Assembly (NCBI GenBank): GCA_026545765.1
Contig: CM048839.1
Span: 87,186,414-87,250,413 of the forward strand
Origin: Plantago major
Lineage: Eukaryota; Streptophyta; Magnoliopsida; Lamiales; Plantaginaceae
Reading direction: 5' to 3'
Length of the DNA stretch: 64,000 nucleotides
The notes below the pieces were generated by a model, which did no database searches, was not told where the DNA came from, and saw only the letters and a program-made list of their open reading frames with translations. Position 1 is the first letter of the stretch, and each line of letters begins with the position of its first letter. This document shows positions 35,401 through 46,483 of the stretch, one piece after another. Made by a program: the position numbers and the translations under genes.

Positions 35401-35744
35401 GTTTTGTATCTCATATTCACTTCAGGGAATATGGTAAACTATATTGTAATTTTATTACCACTTGGAAGGTTCATCAAAAATATGAGTGTGAATATGAGAT
35501 TCACCACTAACAAAAAAATTAAAGTGGTTAAATGATATCATATGATGAGAAAAATAATTTCGAGGAAGTAAATTATAAACAAAATAAAACTTATCTTGAA
35601 AGATGATAAGTAATAGTTTTATAGTTTCAAAGCATATGTAGCTCCATCGATGGCATCATTCGTATGTTAGCTCTATCGGTAAAAACTCGTAAGTGATCAT
35701 ACTAAAACACATGGCATCTCCTATCAAATATTCTTTGTCATGGT
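32448..35744. repeat. Non-coding region with a dense series of short hairpins
   Basis: AT-rich and without usable open frames. It contains at least 25 short inverted repeats with arms of 4-9 bp, about one per 60-120 bp. Many share the loop C(TTCNG)G on the plus strand while the arms differ: 32571-32583 GCAC/GTGC, 32814-32830 CTAAAC/GTTTAG, 33583-33599 GTGTTC/GGACAC, 33743-33755 TGCC/GGCA, 34439-34453 TTCAC/GTGAA, 35078-35092 CCAAT/GTTGG. A related loop ACTTCNGG occurs at 34963-34982 (ATTGCT/AGCAAT) and 35412-35433 (CATATTC/GAATATG). By position it may be the interior of an old minus-strand copia element into which the Athila-like element inserted. Function unknown. Confidence 0.65.
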
Positions 35745-37159
35745 TGATGTGTCAAATCAAAGTTCTAAATTTATTTAAAGCCAAGAGTTAATCCTCAACA
35801 CTACGAAAACCTGTAGTGTAGTGGAGTTAACCCCGAGGTCGGTCTCGAAGGACTTAACTAGGCTGAGTCTTGTTTACGAATAAAATTAACAATATGAAAA
35901 GCAGTAAATGTTTGTTTGCTTCGGCAGCGAGATGATATACTAAAGTAAATAACTACTTGCAATGCTAGAAATCGATTTGACAGTAACGAGATTAAAATAT
36001 GAATGGGGAAAATTATAGAGTGGTAATGTCAACAAGCTAGCTCGCAGGATATATGTGATTCACAGGATTGACTACGCAAGTTGTCACAGACTTGAGTTCA
36101 AAAACAAATAGCACTAGTGAAGGCGTCAGTTTCACTAGACTACAATTAATTTGACCGACCTACTATCACCGTTTGCAACTAACTGTTAAATTAAGCAAGA
36201 CGAAAGACATTTTGGCGTATTGATTAAATACTTAATCCAACATTGATTTTGTCTAGAGGATTATTAAACGTGATAGCAGGAATAGTAATTAATCTAAAAT
36301 GCACAAGTAGTCGAATCCCGATGCACTTCGAATCACGTAAACCCTAGCTAGCATGCATTGAATCAGTCACCACCCCATAATAGGGGTGTTTAGCTACTCA
36401 TGACAAGCGAAAGCACAATCATACTAGCAATAAACATAATCTCAAGCACAAAACAAAGATTCGAGAGGATTGATACAATTTTACCCTTAGTTGTCTCAAA
36501 CCCTAGGTAGAAATTGAAGAACGAAAACGAATCGATGCCAAGGCTGTGTAGATAATCTCCCAATCAATGTTAATCTTCGAATTACAAGGGAAAACGGTTC
36601 AATTACCTCGAAATCGGGTAATTGCCTTCAAAACTAGGTCTAGCTCTAGAGCAAGGTATTGTTCTTCACAATAGAATGAATATGAAAAGTAATTCTGTCT
36701 TGTTCTAAGTAATAGAAAGGAGGAAAACTAGGTCTGGGCGAATTAGGAGACAAATCGCAAAAAAGACGGCAAAAAGAAAACTGGCGTCGCCAGTTTGGTT
36801 ACAGAAAACCAGTGGCGTACGCAAGTTCTCCTGGAAATTACTGTTTTGCCCTTTGATGCCTTTTGACTCCAATTCTTGATATTTTGGCCTTCCCGCTCCA
36901 CTTCTAGCATCCATACGAGGCATTAGAACTCCAAATCTTGTAGATGCATATAAAATACACCATTTTGCCTTCAATTAGCGCGGTTTAGCCAAATATCTAC
37001 AAAACACACAAAGAACAAAATAAGTAAAAATATTCTAGGAAAACTAAATAAAACTAATGAAACTTCCATTCGTTTTTCAATAAACTTTGGTTTGTCCACA
37101 AAGGATGACAAAAAGACGGTAAAAAAGACCAAATGAGACAGTACGAAACCGACTCATCA
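35745..37159 (-). repeat. 3' LTR of the Athila-like element
   Basis: 1415 bp, paired with 56559-57950. It contains CTGGCGTCGCCAG-type palindromic units near 36781-36830, read as AACTGGCGACGCCAG on the minus strand. Confidence 0.9.
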
Positions 37160-37170
37160 AACTCCCCAAA
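37160..37170 (-). other. Polypurine tract of the Athila-like element
   Basis: TTTGGGGAGTT on the minus strand immediately before the 3' LTR. Confidence 0.8.
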
Positions 37171-38146
37171 CTGAACCCTTGCTTGTCCTCAAGCAACAGA
37201 CTCTCTAAAAAACTTAGGAAAAAAAACACGTAGACACAAAATAAAGTCTAGCTCCCAAGATACCGAGTCTACGATTGCAAGTAACAAGCCCAAGAAATGC
37301 AGAAGCTTTGACATCACACTGACATTCACAGGATAGCATGCACAAGTTCAAAAAGTTCGTTTTCAAAGTAAATAGAACTTAAGTCTAAAACAGCAGTCCC
37401 TCATAAGTGGATCCTATACATCTATTCTCTCACACTCCTGGAAGTGTCCAGTAGGGGAAATCACTCAAGAATATAAAGAGGTAAGGAAGGTGACTTGCGT
37501 CACAAAGATGCCTCAAATAACTCATGCAATGTACTCAATCAGTTAAGTCGGAAAGGACTTTTTCATAGCTATGTAACAATCAGCAGTAGACTCATAAAAA
37601 GGCAATCGTTCTCTCTTTTTTCAATATATATATTTTTTCATTTTTTGCATACTCTTTTATGCAGTCTTATATTTGACCCATATGCTTATATATTTTTTTT
37701 GTCTCAATTTTTTGGTAGTGTCTGTTTTACCGAAAGTCCGCATTTTTGTGCGTGCTGGTTTGGTGTACACGCCATCAACCCTCACGGACATATAGCTTTT
37801 AAAGGCCACGCCGGTATATAGGTAGTATCAGAAACGTGCCCAACACGACTAACGGTGGTAACTAGTACCATAGATCCACTCCGAGACTTATTTTATTTTT
37901 TTATTTTTGAGAGAACGAAAAACCTGAACACTGTCTTTATCAATACAAGTAGGGCACATAAACCTCCACCCCAAACCTGGACTTGGAACAGGTTTTGCAT
38001 AAGCAAATAATAATGTAAAATATGTCGTTCGTCATACTTAACTTACATAGAGTACACATGAGAATGATGAGGCGCAAACAAGGGAGTTTGCACTTCCCGA
38101 ATTAAATCACACAGGCGCCGGTACAATATTTTTTCATCGGTTTACT
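37171..38146. other. Non-coding stretch between the third ORF and 3' LTR of the Athila-like element
   Basis: No coding sequence recognised. Begins with the GCTTGAGGACAAGCAAGGGTT motif (minus strand) that commonly precedes the polypurine tract in Athila/Tat elements, and includes T-rich tracts near 37620-37710. Confidence 0.5.
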
Positions 38147-39545
38147 TACTCCAAGATTAAAAACTCAGTAGCGGCGAGATAGATCCGTCGCTCAGCCATG
38201 ATCCGTCGCCCACCTGCGACGGATAGAAATTCCGTCGCCCCACTGGAGCTGTGGCGACGGATAAATAATCCGTCGTCCGATTCGCGACGGATTATCATTT
38301 TTGACTTTTTTTTTTTAAATTGATTATTGGCGACGGATAGAATCTATCCATTGGCAATATAACGACGGATAGATTCTATCCGTCGCCCCACGTGGCGACG
38401 GATAGATCTATCCGTCGTTACATTGCTATTTTTTTAAAAAAAATAAAATCCGTATTCGAATTTTTATATTCGTATACGGATTAATTTCTTATCCAATTTG
38501 TATTCGTATACGAGATATTGATTTATCGAAACTACAATATTCAAATCGGACAATAATTCGGTTGATATTCAAATCGAAACTACAATATTCAATACGATTA
38601 TACAATAAATCGAAAATTATATACAATGACAATAATACAAATTCATTATGCAATAATACAATACAAACTAAAATACCAAAAATGTACAAAAAGATAAAAG
38701 ATGAATACCCAAAATACCTAAAATGTACAAACTAAAATACCTAAAATACCGAAAATATATAAAAAGATAAATCGAAGATCTGGAGGTGGACGGTGGAGAT
38801 CCGGTGGCGGTGGTGGCGATGAGATCCGGAGGCAGTGGTGGCGTGGAGAGACGGGTGGTGGTGGTGAGAGGCGGATGGTGGTGGTGGCAGTGGTGGTGCG
38901 GTGGTGGTGGCAGTGTGGTGGTGGTGGCAGTGTGGTGGTGCGGTGGTGGTGGCAGTGTGGTGAGAGGAGAAAGGTGGTGGTGGCAGTGGTGGTGCGGTGG
39001 GAGGAGGATGGTGGTGCGGTGGTGGTGGGTGTGGTGCGGTGGTGGTGGGAGGAGGAAAGGAGGTGGTGGAGGAGATGGTGGTGGTGGAGGATGGTGGTGG
39101 TGGCAGTGTGGTGGTGCAGTGGTGGTGGGAGGAGAAAGGTGGTGGTGGTGGAGATGGTGGTGGAGGAGGAGGAGAGGAGAAATGGAGGAGAGGTGGTGGA
39201 GGAAAGGAGGTGGTGGTGGAGATATATTATATTTTTTAGGCTCTTAGCGACGGATAGATCTAGATCTATCCGTCGCTAACTTTTTTATTTTTTTTATTTT
39301 CCGGCTATATAGCGACGGATAGATCTATCCGTCGCTAAATTTTTTTTTTTCTTTTTATTATGGTCAACAAAAGTAGCGACGGATAATTTTATCCGTCGCT
39401 AACAGAGCGACGGATAAAATTATCTGTCGCTCTGTAGCGACGGATAACTTTTATCCGTCGCTACCCTTAGCGATTCGTCGCTACAGGGGCGACGGATAAA
39501 ATCCGTCGCCCCTTTCCATCGTTTTTTCAGTAATTTCTTGTAATG
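38147..39545. mobile_element. Short non-autonomous CACTA element, copy 3
   Basis: Same family as 7493-8727 and 12574-13654: GCGACGGATA inverted units at both ends, the block AAAATAAAATCCGTATTCGAA, a repeated AAAATGTACAAAAAGATAAA motif and the GGT minisatellite. The right tip is TTCTTGTAATG, one base from canonical. The left tip is degraded (about TACTCCAAGA) and uncertain by several bases. No matching 3-bp target copies, so it is older than copy 2. It lies within the Athila-like element. Confidence 0.75.
38800..39230. repeat. G-rich GGT/GGA minisatellite in CACTA copy 3
   Basis: About 430 bp of GGTGGTGGT/GGAGGA/GGCAGT units, similar to those of copies 1 and 2 but with a different internal order. 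Confidence 0.88.
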
Positions 39546-40033
39546 CAGGGTTTTGGACTACAGAATTAGAACAAACTTTTTATTTACAACAGAAACGAAC
39601 TTAGCAAACTTAAACATGCAAACTGCTAATAGTCAAGGATCAGTCAAAGCAAAAGCATTAAACAGGTTTAGTACATACAATAGACGCTTGACTTGGGAGA
39701 CAGATAAGAAATACAAGATAAAGTACGAAATACAGAGAAAACAAAACGAAGGTAGTACCAGGCGACCCCTCCCCAAACCTAGACTAGAGATGGTCTCCAA
39801 CTAATAAGCTAAAAAGAAAAGAAGCGAAAAAAGGTACTACCCGAAAAAATGGAAAAGCTAGTCCGCTCCATCGTCCTCCTCTCTGGCTGGTGGGAATATC
39901 CAGCCTGCGGTTGCCATCCCTGCATGTCATCATGCCAGCCCTGCATATCTTGGTGCCATTCGCGCATGTCGGTATGCCAGCCACGCATCTCGTCAGACCG
40001 AAATACCGTGAAAGTGTCTTCGCGACGCATAAG

Positions 40034-41143
40034 CTAAGACCAGGTAGCGGCAAGTCGAAAGGTATCACGCCGCAGCGATCGGTCTCTGATAGCTCTGCAT
40101 GCGGCTATAGTGTCCAGATGCCCGGAGTACTGTGTCTCATTTCTCGTAAAGCGACTATCGAGATAGCCCTGTAGACTCTGGAAATCAAAGACACCTGCAT
40201 CCTGTGATGATGTACTAGTTGCTGGATGCGTAGGACTCGCTGAATCTGCTGGGGGTGTAGCAACTTCAGCCGTTGCCTGGCGTTCTATCTTCTCCTTGAG
40301 AGCTGTATAAGCCTTGTCATAAGCCAATCGCATTCGCCTGAGGGAGTCGGGGGTAATACGGCTGCCCATGCCATCCGAGATGCGCACTGGAACGCCGGCT
40401 TCCTTGCACATAGCAGTGATCATGCAAGGAAAAATGAGGCATCCAACCTTGTTGACTCTCTGTGCCAAGAATTCGTCGTAGAGGATCACTCCCAGGTCTA
40501 TCATTCTTGATGGGTTAGACAGGATTACGTGCATAGTCCGGGCCTCGTGTCCTCTAACGTACTCATCATTCTTGCTGGGGTAGACAAAAGTAACAAACCA
40601 TTTCCAAAGCACCCTAGCCCTTCTCTTCAAGTCTGCCCTATGAATCTTCCATCGACCTTCCTTGGGGAACTCGGCATAGTCATGGGTCAGGGCAGCGGCA
40701 ACATTGTTAGGAATGGGTTCGAAACGGTTTGTGATGTGCGTGAATGCATCTTGGTCATCGGGACCCAGGATAGGCAGTTGGAGGGATTCTGAGATGGTGG
40801 CCGGGTTGAAAACAACCTCTTTATCCCGCACGTGAACCCTGTGCTCATCCGCATCCTCAAAGTTGACGTAGAACTCTCGGACCAAGTCCTTGTCGTACCC
40901 TGGGTAGTTCCTATTCACCCCAAGCCAGTCATTATGTGCTAGGTGTCCGTACAATTCGCACGTGTGGTCCCCGTTCTGAGCGTTTTTACTCCATTGGATC
41001 TCGCGCTCAGCCAAAAAGACTCTTTTATCTGGCTTAAACTCCGTCTGGTACTGAAGAGCATCCTTGGAGGGCTTATAAGAGGCTCTGGAGGAGGATCCAG
41101 TCTCCATGCGTGGGCGTTTCCCTCCTCTAGTGCGTGCAGACAT
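40034..41143 (-). other. Third ORF (envelope position) of the Athila-like element
   Basis: Starts MSARTRGGKRPRMETGSSS with a basic, Ser-rich N-terminus. The central part (about residues 60-260) fits the 'putative plant transposon protein' domain of Athila-type third ORFs: DLVREFYVNF, HRVHVRDKEVVFNPATIS, WKWFVTFVYP, EARTMHVILSNPSRMIDLG and CLIFPCMITAMCKEAGVPV. There is no signal peptide or membrane anchor, so an envelope role is not supported. Part of a broken fossil element; this part remains open over about 370 codons. Confidence 0.7.
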
Positions 41144-42159
41144 AGTTATCTGAAGATCAAAAACAGAGGAAACCGCAACAAAGAGAGTGGCAGGTAAGTG
41201 GACTACGTGTTAGTGAGAATAATTCAGGCCTTAGCAAATGCGATAATAGTGTAAACCATAGTGCGAGAACATCTCAACTCAGCGTTGGAAAAATAGGCAG
41301 AGAACAATAGCTTAGCTAGGACAACGCAATGGTAGCAGTAGCCAAATGATTCCATAGTTAGCTCAGAAACACATTGAATAAGTGAACCTTACTACTAGAA
41401 AACTCAAACCAACTCAAATCGACCAACAAAATCCAACCAACATACCCAATTCACAAATCACAAATAGCATGGGAATTGACAAAATTGGCAACAATCACTA
41501 CTTAGAACATGCTCAATGATCAACAAGTACTAAGATAATATCATAAGAAAGCTCAATTTCAGCCAAAAATCGAAAATCCCCAAATTGCAAAAGTTAGGGT
41601 TCTTGAGATTTTACCTTGGATTCGGATAATGAATGGATTATATGAGTTTTTGATGCCAAAAACGTGTCCTAGATGATGCAAGCTTCGAGATGTGAGGCGG
41701 AGCTCTAAGAGTGGAGGAGAAAAAGGGGAGGATGGAGATTTTTTGCAAGCTTTCGGTTATGGAGGAAGAGAGGAGAGGAAGAGCGGAGAAGGAGAAGTAA
41801 GGAGGAGAGAAAGAAAGAAAAAGGGGCGGGTTGGTTTTAAGAAAAACCAACTGGCGTACGCCAGTTAGTTTCTGCAAACTAACTGGCGTCGCCAATTTAC
41901 TTCTTCCGACATTTTTTTTATGAGAGAAAGACGTGAATGCAATGTGAGCTATCTAAAAAATAAGTAAAGCCCGGGTTGCCTCCCGGGAAGCGCTTGTTTT
42001 AAGTCTCTAGCTTGACTTTCGCACTCTAGTTGACACGATATTGGGTACTAAACTTCCCCTTGCTTGCATTTCTTTTGCTCTGCTCCTGAGAGATTACATA
42101 GAGGGGTCCCACGAAACCTGCAGAATACTCCTTCCGAATAAAATCCTTAGGGAGGTAGT
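41144..42159. other. Leader region upstream of the Athila-like third ORF
   Basis: Non-coding. On the minus strand it would precede the third ORF. It contains two palindromic units near 41850-41893 (AACTGGCGTACGCCAGTT and a neighbour), the same motif found in the element's LTRs, and GCGCTTCCCGGGAGGCAACC near 41970-41995, a stretch characteristic of Athila/Tat internal regions. Confidence 0.45.
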
Positions 42160-43510
42160 TGATGAGACAATATTCTAACGTCTCATTTGGTCTTTTTTAG
42201 CGGTATTTGTGAGTCCTTGTCTTTAGTTTTGTAGTCTTTTTAGTTCGTTTTTACGCTTTGGTGTTTTGTTTACATTTTGTTGAAATTGATGTCTTTTGAG
42301 CCGAATGAGAACAAGCTGTTTAGCATGGCTCGCCGCGGCGAGATTTTACGAGCTTGGAATTGGAACTTACAAGAAGGCTCGCCGCGGAGAGGGAATCAGT
42401 CCACCACGGCAAGATTTAGCGAGTGGTTATCTCCTGTGATTTAAGAAGGCTCGCCGCGGGGAAGGAATTGGTCCGCTATGGCGAGATTTTGCGAATGAGC
42501 TCCTGTTTTGAAGATTATAGCTCGCCGCGGCGAGAAGATTTTCCCGCCGCGGCGAGATTATGCGAGAGCTTTATATTTTGCGATTAAGAAGGCTCGCCGC
42601 GGCGAGCTATTCCTTCCGCCACGGCGAGAGACGCAAAATCAACGTTTTGTTTTCCTTATTAGATTAGAATTTTAATTCTTTTCTTTCATAACTTCTTTTA
42701 ACCTAGTTTTGAGAAAAAGCTCTGAGATACACACATTGACATTGAGACATCTTTGGAGCTTGGTTATTCATTGAATTTTATCAATAAGATTATTGGTATT
42801 GATTTCTCCATTGCTTTGTTCTTTACAATTCGTTCTTTATCTTATCGATTGAATTGTATGTTATTGCGTGCGAGTTTATCATCTATGTTTCATATGATTT
42901 TTACCATGAATCTCTGCGTGCAATCATCTGTTATGAGTAGCTAAACGCCTTTGAATGCAGTAGTATGTGAAGATTATGCTTATTCGTTCTAGGGTTTATC
43001 AAATCACTCATATAGGTTAGTCTCGTATAAAATCTTCGTAAAAACCTTCAATTCGATAAGTCCATATTAAATTCTCTAAATTTTTCATGTTTAAGGATCG
43101 TGAATTGACGACTCACAATTTCTGCAGTATAATATTTTCTAAGAACAATTGGTTGAATCGAATTGATTGATTTGCTGTACAACAACCGTGTGACAAATAT
43201 GAGTGTTATTCCTAGTTCGAATTAGCATAATTGGATCTTGCTACTGTATTCATCTTTCTCTCATTATTAATTGTAATATTAGCTTTAGTTAAATTAGTTA
43301 GAAGTATAACCAACCCATCATTCAACTGTTAATCGCAAGTATCTGTTTACTCTCACTGCTACATAGCTTAATTAATTCCCTAGAGATCGATCACGAGTTA
43401 GGCTTTAGTCTACAACTACAGCTTATTCTCTAATTGCTTTTTAGAGTATAATTTGAGCTTATTAGTAGTCTAATGCCTTCACTATTCCCACCTCATAAGT
43501 CGTTGTGCGC
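42160..43510 (+). repeat. LTR of a related Ty3/gypsy element, opposite orientation (fossil)
   Basis: Begins TGATGAGAC...GTCTCATTTGGTC, closely similar to the inward-read start of the Athila-like LTRs (TGATGAGTC...GTCTCATTTGGTC), but in plus orientation and different afterwards. It carries its own array of CTCGCCGCGGCGAG palindromes. The right border is only approximate, where minus-strand protease sequence resumes. No target duplication was identified. It stands alone, like a solo LTR. Confidence 0.6.
42326..42640. repeat. Array of CTCGCCGCGGCGAG palindromes
   Basis: About seven full or slightly degenerate copies in 300 bp of otherwise AT-rich DNA, including exact 14-mers near 42329 and 42592. 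They occupy about the same LTR position as the CTGGCGTCGCCAG units in the surrounding Athila-like element. Confidence 0.85.
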
Positions 43511-45562
43511 CTAAACACACTGATTTCCATTTTAGAGGCGAGTAAAAATGACCACCCAAGTAAGACTGTATCGGCTGCCTCCTTCTGCTCTTCTCAAACG
43601 TCCTTCAAGACAACAAAATCAGTGAGGATCATCTCCCCATTTAGCTTGACTGCAACATCCATTGCAAGTCCAACAGGCCTCCTATGCGACCCATCCGCCA
43701 TCAATAGACGAGCTTTCATCTCCTCCAGTCTCGTGAAACTACATCCTTGGAAGAGGATGTACGGGATAGTGATAATGGTAGCTCCGGTATCCAAGGTTGC
43801 TATGACCTTAGAGGTGCCCATCCCCACTATAATATTAAAGCTCTTCTTACCTAGGGGGTACTATGTTCCATTCTCCGTGCCCTCTTCTTCCTTGGCCGGA
43901 ATGCAACTTGCTCCTACCTCCGGAGTGCTCACCATATTCGCAGAATCCTCGTCTGCTACCGAAATCAGATCCTGATCCACAATAACTGTATCTCCCTCTT
44001 GTTCGGGAGTCAACTCATCAACAGGATTACCGGGGGTCATCACCTCATCCACCGTCGCTTCTCTAGCAATCGGAACAGATAATACACACCTACAAGTTGC
44101 ACAAATCTGTTTTGAAACCTCAACGCGTGTTTCATATCCCAAAACGGTCACCTCGATCGGAGTTTCTGTTATAACCTTGATCGCCATCGCCTTATCAGGG
44201 GCACCAGGGAATTTTCCTTTCTCCCACTCCTGGTTCTTCTCAAGTAGCTGCTGAAGAACGCCGTGGATCTTGTCGTTGTCCTTCTCCAGTTTCCTAATAT
44301 GGAAGTCTGTGGACTGGCGATATACCTTGGTCTCGCGCATAAACTCTCGCGACTCGTTCATGAAGCTCCTAAAATCATCAGCTAATCCAGAGCTACCTGC
44401 TGGTTGTACCTCGTGAACTCTTGGGGTTAGGTTATCGCAGTTATCATTGGCATAGCTCAACAGGGATCTATCACCCTGTCGATTAAACTGATTGGTGGGA
44501 GGATTCTGGTACCCTCCTCTTTGCGCATTGAAGTTGTTCCTTTTCTGCCAGTAAACAGGTTTCCCATCCGATCCCTGCTGGACCCAGCATACCTCCTCCT
44601 GTGGTGCTTCCGCTTCAGGCTGCTTCCTTTCTACGGCTAGATCAGACTTGCACATATTAGCTCCGTGTCCAGGGTTCTTGCAGACTCCACAAACTTCAGT
44701 GGATAGGCTGGGGCTGCTGTTAAAGGCATGTGCCTTAAGTTGCCTGATTTCATTGGTAAGCGCTACAATCTCTGCGCTCGATCCCTGTCCTTCGTCAAAG
44801 GTGGCGTTAGCTTCACCTCTTTTCCCCCTGGTGTTTCTCCTGGGGTTCCTGTGCTGGTTATTCTGTGCCAGCTTAGCAAACTTGTCCTTTAGAGCATCTG
44901 CGGTTAGCTCCATCATGCTACCCCCACAAGACACGTCTATCAAAGCTTGCTGGTTCTCATTTAATCCATCATAGAAATACTGATTTAAATAAGCCTGTGA
45001 GAACCTGTGATGAGTACACTGAGAGACAAGACCCTTGAACCTATCCCACGCCTCATATAGAGACTCGTCATACATCTGGGTAAAAGTGCTAATCTGTTGC
45101 CTAATCGCCTAATCGCAGAAGTTTTAGATTGGGGGTAATACTTTTACATAAATGCATTGTATACCTGGGGCCACGTGGTTAGGCTTCCTTCATCCAAGCC
45201 ATTCATCCACGTCCGTGCCTTGTCATTCAAGCACAGGGGAAAAACCTTCATCCTTAGATCATTATCAGTAACACCTTCACCCTTAGCTAGGCTCCCAATG
45301 AACAACTCCAGTTCTAACAGAAATCCCATGACGACCTCATTCTTCTGCCCATAGAACTTCTTGAGTAGGGCCATGAGATGGCCCTTAATATCAAAATTCA
45401 TCACATTGTCCGGGACGACAATGCGGGGGCGGTGGTTGCCCAGAGGGGGTGCAAAGATAACAGCCATGGAAGGTGGTGGTTCGTTAGCCATTTCAATATG
45501 CTGCTGAATTACCGGTGCTCTTACTGTCTCTCTTATCCTTCCCTGCCTGCTGCAATACCTAT
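43511..45562 (-). other. gag and protease region of the Athila-like element
   Basis: Minus strand: N-terminal gag near 45120-45515 (MANEPPPSMAV; RPRIVVPDNVMNF; KARTWMNGLD), Retrotrans_gag part near 44900-45075 (LYEAWDRFKGLVSQCTHH; QYFYDGLNENQQALID), a Cys-rich knuckle-like stretch (CGVCKNPGHGANMC) near 44670, then an acidic linker and an aspartic protease near 43600-43830 (IATLDTGATIITIP; GLAMDVAVKL). This is the typical order of Athila gag-protease. Broken fossil. Confidence 0.8.
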
Positions 45563-46428
45563 TGAAATTGCAGTACGCACTTGTATTTTTATAATCTTGT
45601 CTTTCAATAATCAGTTCCAAGTTTGTGTTTGTTGTTGTTGTTTGTGAAGCTGCAGGACTACCAATGTTGTATAACATTGTGACAGGATAGAATTCAATGC
45701 TAGCATAACATTGCAGATATAACATTGCAGTCGACATCAAGAACAAAGCACATTGGACAGGAAACTTGGACTGGAAGTATTTACAAATCGAACAAGAGAT
45801 GATTTAAGGAAAAAGAACAACTTGTGGTGAAAGCAAGAAGGAATATATTTTATGAAGAATCAAAATATGGAAAATTCCTTCTATGCGCATATTGAAGAAA
45901 ACAAGAAAAAGGAAATTGCCTTTGCCGAGATTCTATTGCCCCTGTTGAGTTCATATTGCCTTTCGACTTGGATGGAAGTGGTCGATATATCAAGTATATA
46001 TACAAGGACTCAGTCGAGCAATCTTTAAGCCTTTTCGTTGATCAATCAAGATTTTTTAAAGAGTTTAGGCTTCTTGTTTTCTGCTAGCTTTAGAGTTTGT
46101 CTAAGAGTATTCATTGTTGGAATAACTCTTTCAAACATCGACCTAGAATAACTTTTACTGTTAGTTCTTCTAGGGCTAGTTTTGGTTGTTTAATCAATCA
46201 TCTGTGATTGTATTAAACCTAGTTGATTAGATCTACTTTTCCTGTCAGTAGATATTTTGCCTAAAGGCGTGGCCAACGTATTTATATTGTTGGCTTGGTA
46301 ATAGATGTTTCATTCATTCATCCGCTGCCTTTTGTTTATTGTGTTGAAGACATTGTTGAACAACATTGTTGTCAACATTGTCTATTGATCTTGTTCTAAG
46401 TACCAATTCGGGATCCTACATTCTAACA
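45563..46428 (+). repeat. 5' LTR of copia element B
   Basis: 866 bp, starts TGAAATTGCAGTACG, ends TTCTAACA. GTATATATACAAGG near 45995-46008 is a good TATA candidate. Carries AATGTTG/CAACATT motifs, including a cluster at 46355-46380. Confidence 0.92.
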
Positions 46429-46430
46429 AG

Positions 46431-46442
46431 TGGCATCAGAGC
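46431..46442 (+). other. Primer-binding site of copia element B
   Basis: TGGCATCAGAGC two bases after the LTR, one base from the initiator-methionine tRNA complement. Confidence 0.88.
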
Positions 46443-46483
46443 CAGCCACCTAACTACTGGTGTCTGGATTTGGTACTACTGCA

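Noticed and set aside
33583-35535. Several 60-115-codon open frames on both strands
   Set aside because: Low-complexity, AT-rich translations without recognisable domains, overlapping the hairpin series.
40034-41143. Envelope glycoprotein gene
   Set aside because: No signal peptide, membrane anchor or glycosylation-rich ectodomain pattern; the sequence fits the plant transposon protein type instead.
42753-43504. Plus-strand coding sequence in the inserted gypsy LTR
   Set aside because: Short frames only, no similarity recognised, and the region aligns by layout with LTR sequence.
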